7,864 bases of DNA from Acidobacteriota bacterium (GCA_021819255.1 JAKART010000094.1:1-7864); one strand, 5' to 3'; numbered from the stretch's first letter, positions 1 through 6,036 are shown. The notes: a model not told the origin generated them from the letters alone. A program made the numbers and translations.

Positions 1-78
1 GCCGTCAAGAAGGCGCCTGCGAAGAAGGCCGTCAAGAAGGCCGCAAAGAAGGCTGTCAAGAAGGCTGCGCCGAAGAAG
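1..78 (+). repeat. Tandem AVKK-coding repeat, three units (27, 24, 27 nt)
   Basis: The DNA repeats along with the protein: GTCAAGAAGGC recurs in each unit, at 4-14, 31-41 and 55-65. Units begin at 1, 28 and 52, and the middle one lacks the proline codon. Near-identical lysine and alanine codons suggest growth by slippage or unequal recombination, so tail length may differ between strains. Confidence 0.7.
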
Positions 79-81
79 TAA
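1..81 (+). CDS. Lys/Ala-rich histone-like protein, C-terminal end (partial)
   Basis: Frame 1 runs open from the window edge to TAA at 79-81, giving 26 residues made only of Ala, Lys, Val and Pro. AVKK occurs three times, in blocks of 9, 8 and 9 residues. Such tails are known on bacterial histone H1-like proteins and on HU proteins with a C-terminal extension. They bind the DNA backbone through lysine charge and compact the nucleoid. Only the tail is visible, so it cannot be told whether an HU fold, another domain or nothing else precedes it. A clear hairpin terminator follows 34 nt after the stop, so this is the last gene of its transcript. Confidence is high that this is coding and moderate for the histone-like role. 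Confidence 0.75.
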   Translation, partial: AVKKAPAKKAVKKAAKKAVKKAAPKK

Positions 82-114
82 CTTCGGACGCCACAACCGC
101 AGTACAAGGCAAGC

Positions 115-152
115 AAAAGTGCCCGGCCTCGCGTTGAGAGCCGGGCATTTTT
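115..152. terminator. Strong intrinsic terminator, probably bidirectional
   Basis: GCCCGGC (121-127) pairs perfectly with GCCGGGC (140-146). CTC/GAG can extend the stem inward with one bulged A. On the plus strand it is followed by ATTTTTG and preceded by AAAA. On the minus strand the same stem is followed by CACTTTTG. It therefore ends the histone-like gene on the plus strand and could stop minus-strand transcripts coming from the peroxiredoxin gene, whose stop is at 309. Confidence 0.85.
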
Positions 153-308
153 GCGTCTCGGGGGCAGAGGCGCTCTGCCGCAGTGTGGTCCCGGGTGCGG
201 GCCCAGTTCTTCTGTCCCACCTTTCAGGCCGTGTCTTTGGGCGTTCCTGGGCGATCTTCACCCGCTCTTCGTCATCCGCGCCTCGTCCGGATCCGTGCCT
301 CGTGCGGG
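153..308. other. Intergenic stretch between convergent genes, no gene seen
   Basis: No open frame here has a credible start or protein-like composition. The one notable structure is a perfect 7-bp hairpin, GGCAGAG (163-169) with CTCTGCC (173-179) around a GCG loop. It has no T run on either side, so it is not an intrinsic terminator by itself. It may be a 3' end stabiliser of the peroxiredoxin mRNA. Confidence 0.5.
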
Positions 309-872
309 CTATCTTCCCTGGTCCCGGATCGCCGCCAGCACCTCGGCGCTGTGGGCCTGAATGTCCTTGACCTCCCACTCCTTGACGATCTTGCCCTGGG
401 GCGAGATCAGAAAGGTGTCACGCTCAGCGTAGTGAATGGGGCCAAACGACTTTACCGGCACGCCGTACTCATCCACCACCTTGTGGTCGGGATCGGCCAG
501 CAGCTTGAACGTGAGCGAATCTTTGGCGCAGAATGCCTGGTGGCTATTCACGGTATCCAGAGAGACGCCCAGCACCACGGCATGGAGCGCATCATACTTC
601 TTCAGGTCGCGCTCGAAGTTGTGTGCTTCGATGGTGCAGCCGGCCGTCTGGTCCTTGGGGTAGAAGTACAGCACCACCCACTTTCCTCGGAACTGGTCGA
701 GCGAGACCGGGGTATTTTCCTGCGAGGGTAGGGTGAAGTTGGGCGCCTCACTTCCGATTGGCAGCAACTCGCCGGCGGCTGAAACGTTCCTGCTCCGCGC
801 CAGTTGAGCCAGCCCAAAACAAGCCGCCAGCCCCATGGCGCATCCTGCTGCAATCCAACCTCTTTGAAGCAT
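309..872 (-). CDS. bcp: Exported PrxQ/BCP-family peroxiredoxin, 187 aa
   Basis: This is a thiol peroxidase that reduces hydrogen peroxide and organic hydroperoxides. The family motif P-x3-T-x2-C is intact (Pro72, Thr76, peroxidatic Cys79), and the active-site arginine is Arg151 in RDTFLI. The usual +5 resolving cysteine is replaced by His84. The only other cysteine in the catalytic domain is Cys115, 36 residues after Cys79. That is the spacing known for the alpha3-type atypical two-Cys PrxQ, such as Xylella PrxQ, so Cys115 is the likely resolving residue. The N-terminus has a hydrophobic stretch (about 6-25) with a lipobox-like LAAC ending at Cys18, so the enzyme is probably outside the cytoplasmic membrane, as a lipoprotein or anchored protein. 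The open frame continues upstream to 1139, but ATG 872 is chosen because AAGGAG lies 7 nt before it and the family domain needs no more. A weak TAAGAT -10-like box lies at 923-928. Confidence 0.9.
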   Translation of the reverse strand: MLQRGWIAAGCAMGLAACFGLAQLARSRNVSAAGELLPIGSEAPNFTLPSQENTPVSLDQFRGKWVVLYFYPKDQTAGCTIEAHNFERDLKKYDALHAVVLGVSLDTVNSHQAFCAKDSLTFKLLADPDHKVVDEYGVPVKSFGPIHYAERDTFLISPQGKIVKEWEVKDIQAHSAEVLAAIRDQGR

Positions 873-879
873 GGGAGAT

Positions 880-885
880 CTCCTT
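880..885 (-). promoter_or_regulatory. Ribosome binding site fixing the peroxiredoxin start
   Basis: The minus strand reads AAGGAG, then 7 nt, then ATG at 872. This near-perfect Shine-Dalgarno decides the start against longer readings of the same frame that begin as far up as 1139. Confidence 0.8.
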
Positions 886-900
886 AAGGCAGTTTCTCTT

Positions 901-915
901 GCGCGCGGAGCGCGC
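901..915. other. Hairpin in the peroxiredoxin 5' leader
   Basis: GCGCGC (901-906) and GCGCGC (910-915) form a perfect 6-bp all-GC stem around a GGA/TCC triloop. It lies 15 nt upstream of the Shine-Dalgarno on the minus strand. It may stabilise the mRNA 5' end or affect ribosome access. No competing pairing with the Shine-Dalgarno was seen. Confidence 0.45.
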
Positions 916-953
916 CACAGCCATCTTACGCCAGCTTCCTCGGCCTCGCTACA

Positions 954-991
954 GCCGGAAGCCGGACAGCCAGAAGGCCGGAAGCCGGACA
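954..991. repeat. 15-bp direct repeat upstream of the peroxiredoxin gene
   Basis: GCCGGAAGCCGGACA occurs exactly at 954-968 and again at 977-991, with a period of 23 bp. Each copy also contains two GCCGGA cores. It lies 82-119 bp upstream of the ATG at 872. It could be a pair of regulator sites or simply a short duplication; the sequence does not decide. Confidence 0.6.
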
Positions 992-1004
992 TCAAGATAC
1001 GCGG

Positions 1005-1020
1005 CTGGACTTTTGTCCAG
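1005..1020. promoter_or_regulatory. 16-bp perfect inverted repeat, candidate operator or hairpin
   Basis: CTGGAC-TTTT-GTCCAG is a perfect 6-4-6 inverted repeat, 133 bp upstream of the peroxiredoxin start and 82 bp past the stop of the preceding ORF (1102). The 6-4-6 layout fits a dimeric helix-turn-helix repressor site. As RNA it would be a stable tetraloop hairpin, but no T run follows, so terminator function is unlikely. Confidence 0.35.
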
Positions 1021-1101
1021 GCGGGCGTCCGGCGGCGGGCTGCGTGGATCTGGACCCAAGCCGGAGGCGGCCGTAGGAGCTCTCTCCGTGGCAGCACAAA
1101 G

Positions 1102-1479
1102 CTATTGCAGCAGGATGGTGCGATCTTGATCCTTCGCATCCGCAGGCTTCAACTCCGGCCCGTTCCCCTCGGAGTCCTTCTGACGGTACACAAATACAGG
1201 ATCTCCGATTGGAACCAGCGGGGACAGTTTCGATAGAACGCCAACTTCATCCTTCTGGTTTCCGATCACCAGCTCGCGGTCTGTCAGCGTATGGTTGATG
1301 AAGGCGGCCATCGCCTCCGGATCCTTCGGGTGGCGGAGACTCCAAACAACATCCTGATACTGGGGATGGGAATGGTAGCGGGGGCTTAGACCATTTTCCC
1401 TGAAGGTGTAAGCAAGGGGAACGACTCCTGTGGGCGTTTTCCCCAATGAAAACGCCACTGAACGCCCGCTTCCGTACAC
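1102..1479 (-). CDS. Unrecognised ORF, probably the C-terminal remnant of a larger gene
   Basis: Up to 125 residues. From about residue 32 on, the text reads as real protein with ordinary codon choice: a region around QYQDVVWSLRHPKDPEAM, then FINHTLTDRELVIGN, then a strand-like IGDPVFVYRQKD, then a charged tail. I do not recognise the family. The only long start is a GTG at 1479, which lies inside the inverted-repeat element 1387-1502, so the first 31 codons come from that element. No good Shine-Dalgarno precedes it. Only 33 nt separate the element from the dut stop, leaving no room for the missing N-terminal part. The simplest reading is a gene whose front was lost when the element arrived or in an associated deletion. 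A 69-aa product from ATG 1311, preceded by GGAGG only 2 nt away, is the alternative. Low complexity and membrane segments are absent. Confidence 0.45.
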   Translation of the reverse strand: MYGSGRSVAFSLGKTPTGVVPLAYTFRENGLSPRYHSHPQYQDVVWSLRHPKDPEAMAAFINHTLTDRELVIGNQKDEVGVLSKLSPLVPIGDPVFVYRQKDSEGNGPELKPADAKDQDRTILLQ

Positions 1480-1502
1480 CCATCATCAGGGAAAATGGTC
1501 TA
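1387..1502. mobile_element. MITE-like palindromic element, 116 bp
   Basis: The ends are perfect 17-bp inverted repeats: TAGACCATTTTCCCTGA at 1387-1403 and its complement at 1486-1502. Pairing continues inward as GGTGTA (1405-1410) with TACACC (1475-1480), and the centre holds a perfect 9-bp hairpin, GGCGTTTTC (1433-1441) with GAAAACGCC (1448-1456). Both tips are TA, so the element could be a 112-bp unit with 15-bp ends and a duplicated TA target, as IS630/Tc1-type transposases produce. No transposase is present, so any movement would be in trans. GGGG (1381-1384) and CCCC (1504-1507) just outside also pair. It could instead be a REP-like extragenic palindrome. Confidence 0.6.
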
Positions 1503-1535
1503 TCCCCTGCGTTCCCGCTTCCCCGGCAGAAGGCG

Positions 1536-1982
1536 CTACACCCCGGTTGAACCGAAGCCCCCGGCGCCACGCGGCGTTTCGGCCAGCATGTTGGTCTCTT
1601 CAAAGGTGGCCTGAATCCTCTCTACGATCCGCAACTGCGCAATCCGATGCCCCGGCGCCACGGTCTGCGGTTCGCTGGAGAGGTTGGTCAACACAATCTT
1701 CAGCTCGCCGCGATAGCCGGGGTCAATGACTCCGGCCAGCGTGGTCACTCCGCGCATGGCCAGCCCGGAGCGGTCTTCCACCAGTGCTCCGTGGGTGGAG
1801 GGCAACTCCAGCGCCAGGCCGGTTCTGACCGCTTGCGTCGACCCGGGTTCGCCCAGCGGAGAGAGCACGGCGGCTTCGGCGGCAAACAGATCCGCCGCCA
1901 GATCTCCATAGGCTCCGGCATGCGCATAGCGTGGCATCTGCGCCGAATCCAACAACCGCTGTACCAGAATCTTTGGTCCCAT
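1536..1982 (-). CDS. dut: dUTP diphosphatase (dUTPase), 148 aa
   Basis: Hydrolyses dUTP to dUMP and pyrophosphate, keeping uracil out of DNA and feeding dTMP synthesis. It is a cytoplasmic homotrimer. All five motifs of the trimeric family are present in order: motif 1 around 22-33 (AGAYGDLAADLF, a variant with one extra residue before the DL), motif 2 at 69-78 (EDRSGLAMRG, with Asp in place of the usual Pro before RSG), motif 3 at 84-100 with catalytic Asp87 in GVIDPGYRGE, motif 4 at 111-117 (GHRIAQL), and motif 5 at 138-147 (RGAGGFGSTG), whose Phe stacks on uracil. Length is normal for the family. The start at 1982 is supported by the family-typical N-terminal strand; GAGAGG lies very close to the ATG. 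A 5-bp GC hairpin (2000-2004/2011-2015) lies in the 49-nt gap after the epimerase gene. It probably shares the transcript of the two upstream genes. Confidence 0.96.
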   Translation of the reverse strand: MGPKILVQRLLDSAQMPRYAHAGAYGDLAADLFAAEAAVLSPLGEPGSTQAVRTGLALELPSTHGALVEDRSGLAMRGVTTLAGVIDPGYRGELKIVLTNLSSEPQTVAPGHRIAQLRIVERIQATFEETNMLAETPRGAGGFGSTGV

Positions 1983-2031
1983 CTTCCTCTCGTCTCTCTG
2001 CGGCTTCCCCGCCGCGATCTTCTTGCAGCCT

Positions 2032-3087
2032 TCAAGACAGCCACTTCAACAATCGGATCACGCCCATCGGTGCAGCCTTGGAGTGCGCAGACACGTCGGT
2101 CCGGGCGTGAATCTCCTTTCGGTTTTCACAGTAGTATGAGAAGGCGCGCAGCATCATCGCCTCATTGGTCAGCGTAGGTTTCCAGCCCAACTCCTTGCGG
2201 ATTTTCTGCGTGTCGAAGACAAAGCTCTCGGCGATCATCCGGTAATGATACGGTCCCAACGGCGAAAGTTTCAGCTTGTGCGCCAACCGCATGGCGGCGA
2301 TGGCCGGTCTCCGCGGCAACGAAGCTACGCGGGAAGCGCTCCCCGCCGAGCGAATCACGCTCTCATACATCTGGCGCATGGCCGGGACTGCGTCCGAGCC
2401 GATATGAAACACATTGGACTTGTCATAGCGCAGGCACAGCAGACAAGCTTCAGCCAGATCCTGCGCATAGATGAACTGGTACCGGTTGGATCCATCTCCC
2501 ACCACCCAGACCTTCTTGCCGTCCTGGATGAACTCAAACAGGATGGCCAGCAATCCCAGCCGTCCGCTATCGATGATGGTGGGGCAGCGCAGCGAGACGA
2601 CGCGGAACTCCGAATGCCGCTCGCAGAGCGCTTGCAACTCCCGTTCCGCCTGAAGCTTGGATCTCCCATACAACTCCACCGGCGCCGGCTCATCCGCCTC
2701 GGTCACCGGTCTGGCAAACCCTTTGGCCCACAGGCAATTGGAGGAGATGTTGACCATCTTCATCACTCCGGCGGAGATGGCCGACTGGGCCACCAGCCGG
2801 GTTCCATCCACGTTGCTGGTCCACAGCTTCCGCTCGTCCTTCACATCATGAGCCAGCATCGCGGCGCAGTGGAAGACCGCCGCAAAGCTGTGGTTGGCAA
2901 AGATCCTCGCCAGCAACCCCGCATCGCGAATGTCCCCCTGTATGCTGGTGAGCCCGTCAGCGCCCGCGTCCTCGTCGCGCACCAGATCAAGATTCGTGAC
3001 GGCAAACCCCTCTTGCAGCAGGCGCCGCTTGAGCACGCCGCCAAAAAAGCCCGAACCGCCCGTGACGAGTACCTCGACGGTTCGCAT
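2032..3087 (-). CDS. NAD-dependent epimerase/dehydratase (extended SDR), 351 aa
   Basis: This is a nucleotide-sugar epimerase/dehydratase or 3-beta-HSD-like member of the extended short-chain dehydrogenase superfamily. The Rossmann motif TGGSGFFG is at 9-16. Asp34 at the end of strand 2 points to NAD rather than NADP. GDIRD (51-55) lines the cofactor. The active site is complete, with Ser115/Ser116 in NISSN, Tyr140 and Lys144 in YGRSK. The C-terminal substrate region includes the typical RKELGWKPTLT segment (297-307). Length is normal, with a basic 30-residue tail of no recognised function. The start is 4 nt after the stop of the glycosyltransferase gene, with the nearest AGGAAGG inside that gene about 13 nt away, so translation is probably coupled. 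The neighbour suggests a sugar attached to a polyprenyl carrier or a surface glycan; the exact substrate cannot be read from sequence. Confidence 0.92.
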   Translation of the reverse strand: MRTVEVLVTGGSGFFGGVLKRRLLQEGFAVTNLDLVRDEDAGADGLTSIQGDIRDAGLLARIFANHSFAAVFHCAAMLAHDVKDERKLWTSNVDGTRLVAQSAISAGVMKMVNISSNCLWAKGFARPVTEADEPAPVELYGRSKLQAERELQALCERHSEFRVVSLRCPTIIDSGRLGLLAILFEFIQDGKKVWVVGDGSNRYQFIYAQDLAEACLLCLRYDKSNVFHIGSDAVPAMRQMYESVIRSAGSASRVASLPRRPAIAAMRLAHKLKLSPLGPYHYRMIAESFVFDTQKIRKELGWKPTLTNEAMMLRAFSYYCENRKEIHARTDVSAHSKAAPMGVIRLLKWLS

Positions 3088-3091
3088 CTTT

Positions 3092-4498
3092 TTAGGCTCG
3101 CCTTCCTGACTTCTCCGTGGAGCGGAACAGATACACGCCGAGAATTGCGATCAGCGGCTCGATCGGATGGCGAAAACGGGACTGCATGGTGACAAAGTAA
3201 TAGACCAGGGGAGCCAACACGAAGACCAGGGCAAACAACCCCGCTCCTTCGAGCCTCCGGCGCAGCATGAGCGCCAGCCCGAGCAAACCGCAGGCGCTGA
3301 TAAATGAATAGCTGAACTGACGAAGAAATTCCAGCATGGGACGGCCGTTGGCCGCGTGGGGCATGCCCTCCCAGAAGAACAGAAACCGATCCAACGTCCA
3401 ACGGGCGATCTGGCCCGGCTCCGAACGGATGTTGGCGATGGCCTGCCGCTGGCGCATGTGGGAGAACTTGATCTCACCCATGCGCACATACTGCTGGAAG
3501 ACGGGGTCTCCCGGCCATAGCGGCAGCACGGCGCCCCACGGGAATGCGTCGTAGGACGGCAATGTGGAGTTGTACAACTCCAGCCCAAAGTTGCTGCGGG
3601 CGGGGATGAAGGCGTGCATCACACGCTCATTTCTGACCACCCATGGAGCCAGCACCGCGCAGAACGCAATGGTGGTCAACGCGGCTCCGGCCAGAGCGCT
3701 CCGCCAGACGGCCCAGCGGCGCAGCCCGCCGGCGCGAAGCTGAGGCCAGAACACCCAGACCATGGAGGCGGGCAGGCAGAGCAGCAGCGAGGAGTTGGAG
3801 AGCGACACGAGTCCCCACAGCACCCCGAGCACAAACCACAGCAGAGGAGCGTTACGCGCGGCTGTCCCATCGCCTGGCTCCCCTGTCCCGGCCGGTTTGG
3901 TCTCTCCCACTCCGCGCAGCCGCAGCGTGACCACCAGAGCCCAACTGAACAAGCAGACCGTGAGCGACATCTCCCAGATCCAATGCACGGCGTACTGCAG
4001 CGCCGGGGGATAGACGGCCCACACCCAGGCCGACCACAGCGCCACCGGCGCGGCGGCGGTGGAGTGCCTTCGCGCGATGCCGCGCGCATCAAAGCAGCGC
4101 TGCGCGATCTCATAGATGGCGGGAACGACCAGTGCGGAGAACGCGCTGTCGGCCACCATGACGGCGATCGCAGCAGCGTGGGTGTAGACCCCGAACAACT
4201 TGAAGGCGGCGGCCAGGAGCAGCGGATAGAGTGGGGGTTCCATGGCTGTGGGTCCCGACATGCCATTGAACGGGTTCCCATAGCCGTGCCCTGTTACCAG
4301 GGACCGCGCAATCCGGCCCGCCTCAAAACCGAAGTCAAAGTTCTCCCCGATGGTCCGAATCCGGTAGGTATGCCCTATCAGGATCACCGCGACTCGCAGT
4401 GCGAACGCCACCCAGAAGATCACCCATGGAGAGTGAAAGAGGGGGGGGTGAGGGGAACGTTGATCCGGATATGGGTCGGGACGCACTGGCTCGGTCAT
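3092..4498 (-). CDS. Polytopic GT-C-type glycosyltransferase (family 39/ArnT-like), 468 aa
   Basis: Integral membrane protein with about ten hydrophobic segments (roughly 25-42, 90-103, 106-128, 150-170, 173-193, 218-237, 238-252, 266-287, 396-412, 418-436, 444-459). After the first membrane span comes a loop with acidic residues (Glu52, Asp55, Glu59), followed by GYGNPF and the EPPLYPLLLA segment. This is the arrangement of GT-C enzymes that take a sugar from a polyprenyl-phosphate donor and use an acidic residue in the first periplasmic loop. A roughly 110-residue non-membrane part (288-395) probably forms the acceptor domain. The donor and acceptor are unknown. The first 24 residues are Pro-rich and polar. 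A run of eight G (4441-4448 on the plus strand) falls at codons 17-19. The ATG at 4498 has only a poor Shine-Dalgarno, in keeping with a promoter that would place the RNA start only a few bases upstream. Confidence 0.85.
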   Translation of the reverse strand: MTEPVRPDPYPDQRSPHPPLFHSPWVIFWVAFALRVAVILIGHTYRIRTIGENFDFGFEAGRIARSLVTGHGYGNPFNGMSGPTAMEPPLYPLLLAAAFKLFGVYTHAAAIAVMVADSAFSALVVPAIYEIAQRCFDARGIARRHSTAAAPVALWSAWVWAVYPPALQYAVHWIWEMSLTVCLFSWALVVTLRLRGVGETKPAGTGEPGDGTAARNAPLLWFVLGVLWGLVSLSNSSLLLCLPASMVWVFWPQLRAGGLRRWAVWRSALAGAALTTIAFCAVLAPWVVRNERVMHAFIPARSNFGLELYNSTLPSYDAFPWGAVLPLWPGDPVFQQYVRMGEIKFSHMRQRQAIANIRSEPGQIARWTLDRFLFFWEGMPHAANGRPMLEFLRQFSYSFISACGLLGLALMLRRRLEGAGLFALVFVLAPLVYYFVTMQSRFRHPIEPLIAILGVYLFRSTEKSGRRA

Positions 4499-4510
4499 CT
4501 TGCCAGTATC

Positions 4511-4538
4511 ATTCTATGGAATCCCCCGGCAGGCACAA
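4511..4538 (-). promoter_or_regulatory. Candidate sigma70-type promoter for the glycosyltransferase-epimerase-dut operon
   Basis: The minus strand reads TTGTGC (4538-4533), 16 nt, then TAGAAT (4516-4511). The -10 ends only 12 nt before the ATG at 4498, so the transcript would have a leader of about 5 nt. This may explain the lack of a good Shine-Dalgarno. Confidence 0.5.
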
Positions 4539-5292
4539 AATCTTGTTACTGCCCCGTTTCCCCCGCCGGAGACGGTGAGACGATGGATAGCGTGGTTGGA
4601 AGGACCGCGTGACTCCCCAAAGGAGCTCTGCGAACCGGCTGGAAGATCTGAGTTTGGCCCGGGTGCCCGGTCCAGGGCGAAGACCGGGTGGGGGTGCGAG
4701 GCTTGCCGCGCCGGGCTCGATGGATGGTCCCTGACTCTCTGCGCGATGCTTCGCGGCGTCCTCCGTGGATCTTGGGTTCTCACAGATCTCCAATCGGGTT
4801 GGAGCATCTCCTCGGAAGGGCCGAAAATTCTTCCGAAAAGCGGAGATTGGACGGCTCGAACTCCGATTTTTGGTGGCCGGATCGGCTCGCGATCCCGCAT
4901 ATTGGGCGAGAATCATGGTTTCTGGTTTGGTACCAAGATTGCTGTATGGAACAGGTGTAGGGGTGTGGGCGACATGGTCGAGGGTGCGGAAGCCGCAGAC
5001 CCGATCGGAGCTCTGATCTCCTCGGTGCTTGAAGCGGGAAAGCCGCTTGAATCTTTGAAGCCCCAAGATCTGCAAAGGGATTGAGGTGGAGAATCACGGG
5101 ATTCAATCTCCCCGAAGAGGGAGGTTTCCGTCAAGCCAAGGTCTCTTCAGGGAATTTCGCTCCCGGGAGGCCCTTCAGGAGGCCAGTGACTGGCTATTAG
5201 GGGCTAGGGCCATCTTCCGGGGAGGGGAGGTGGCCCGACGTCTTTGCATCAAGAACTTGATTGGTGGCCCGGCGCGTCCTTGAAAACCGGGG
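4539..5292. other. Long intergenic stretch, no convincing gene, several hairpins
   Basis: Both strands have open frames of about 190 codons near 4500-5084, but their products are rich in Trp, Cys and Arg without any family pattern, and they lack ribosome sites, so I treat them as chance. Structures seen are CCCGGTC (4666-4672) with GACCGGG (4682-4688), TCGGAAG (4812-4818) with CTTCCGA (4830-4836), a 10-bp palindrome TTGGTACCAA (4927-4936), a 16-bp palindrome with one G-T pair (5003-5018), and GAATC-ACGG-GATTC (5091-5104). Base composition is locally less GC-rich around 4820-4950. No promoter of good quality was found here for the plus strand. It could hold RNA or decayed sequence. Confidence 0.5.
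5207..5236. other. Strong 11-bp hairpin upstream of the leader promoter
   Basis: GGGCCATCTTCC (5207-5218) pairs with GGAGGTGGCCC (5226-5236), with one bulged T (5216) and one G-T pair, around a 7-nt GGGGAGG loop. No T run follows on either strand, so it is not a standard terminator. It lies 57 bp before the -35 box at 5293. It may insulate that promoter or belong to an RNA. Confidence 0.5.
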
Positions 5293-5321
5293 TTGCACTT
5301 CGTTTCTCCCCGGCGTAGAAT
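5293..5321 (+). promoter_or_regulatory. Good sigma70-type promoter at the head of the long leader
   Basis: TTGCAC (5293-5298), 17-nt spacer, TAGAAT (5316-5321). Four of six -35 bases and five of six -10 bases match TTGACA/TATAAT at the ideal spacing. Transcription would start near 5328. It is the best promoter-like match I found in the intergenic region, and it faces the gene at 6166. Confidence 0.6.
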
Positions 5322-5470
5322 CAGAGTGTTCCGCAGGCCAGGGGTCACTTGCGCACTGTGAGCCGTCCGGTGGGTTCATTGCCCGGTGGGCTCTCAAAGC
5401 AAGAAAGCGGGGTCTCCGCAGTAACCGATCAAGAGCTTGAGTCTCCGGCGCGGCTTCTGCAGATACCGAA

Positions 5471-5487
5471 TGATCGCGAAGCGATCA
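5471..5487 (+). other. Perfect 7-bp hairpin with GAA triloop
   Basis: TGATCGC (5471-5477), GAA, GCGATCA (5481-5487). The C(GAA)G closing is a stable small loop in DNA and RNA. It is one of the cleanest local helices in the leader. Confidence 0.5.
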
Positions 5488-5558
5488 ACAAGGGGTGCCA
5501 AGAGCGTAGCCCGTCACCCACACATCATGCTTCAGGGTGAAAAGAGTGTGTGTTGCGG

Positions 5559-5592
5559 AGCTCGCACCACGAAGGTGATGTGAGGGCGAGCT
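5559..5592 (+). other. Perfect 7-bp stem with inner hairpin
   Basis: AGCTCGC (5559-5565) pairs with GCGAGCT (5586-5592). Inside, ACC (5566-5568) stacks on directly and pairs with GGT (5574-5576) around ACGAA, leaving a one-sided internal stretch (5577-5585). The two helices are continuous on the 5' side, as in many structured RNAs. Confidence 0.45.
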
Positions 5593-5952
5593 TGAAACAG
5601 GCAAGATTCCACGGGATGGATCGGATCCTGGCGACGCGATCCACATCGATTCCAGGAACCAGAGAAGTCCAGGATCGCGAGTCATAGCCAATGAACCTTA
5701 GCATCTCCAGGGCAGCGAGCCATAGAGAGAGCAGGCCGGGCGGACGAAGAGCACAGTGAAGGATCGCTACCGGGTGAACGCAGCAACGACGAAAGAGAGA
5801 GGCTGAGCTGCTGGGAGTGCGTACAGACGCGATTCCGGCGGACGGCTAAAGATTTGGAGCGGGCGAACTCCAGCCGGATCTTGGCGGATGGGGTCAGGAG
5901 TCAAACACGGGCTTCACGGTCTCTCCCAAGAAAGACTGAGATCAGAGAGCCC

Positions 5953-6036
5953 AACGGATGCCATGATCCGTTTGCCGGGTGCGGCAGGCGGGCTGCAATC
6001 GGCGGTGCGCGCCGAAGACGTACACGAACGGATCAT
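5953..6036 (+). other. Three-way RNA junction with a mutually exclusive alternative hairpin
   Basis: A perfect 10-bp helix, ATGATCCGTT (5963-5972) with AACGGATCAT (6027-6036), closes a junction. The second helix, TGCCG-GGTG-CGGCA (5973-5986), starts on the very next base. The third, TCGGCG-GTGCG-CGCCGA (5999-6015), follows after a 12-nt linker. An 11-nt linker returns to the closing helix. The strand ATCCGTT (5966-5972) can instead pair with AACGGAT (5953-5959) in a perfect 7-bp hairpin with a 6-nt loop. The two states exclude each other, as in switching leaders. It lies 130-213 nt before the ATG at 6166, too far to cover the ribosome site directly. Confidence 0.5.

Noticed and set aside
873..1139. 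Extension of the peroxiredoxin to a 276-residue protein
   Set aside because: The added 89 residues are Arg/Pro-rich without pattern, and a strong Shine-Dalgarno fits ATG 872.
1247..1603. 118-codon minus-strand frame crossing the palindromic element and the end of dut
   Set aside because: It overlaps dut and the better-supported 1102-1479 frame, and its composition is that of an out-of-frame reading.
4500..5084. Long open frame of 194 codons on the plus strand, and a similar one on the minus strand at 4509-5075
   Set aside because: No ribosome site, unusual Trp/Cys/Arg-rich composition, no family pattern, and both strands are open together, as happens by chance in GC-rich DNA.
5086..5283. 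65-codon plus-strand frame from a GTG
   Set aside because: No protein-like pattern; it contains a strong hairpin and stops just before the promoter.
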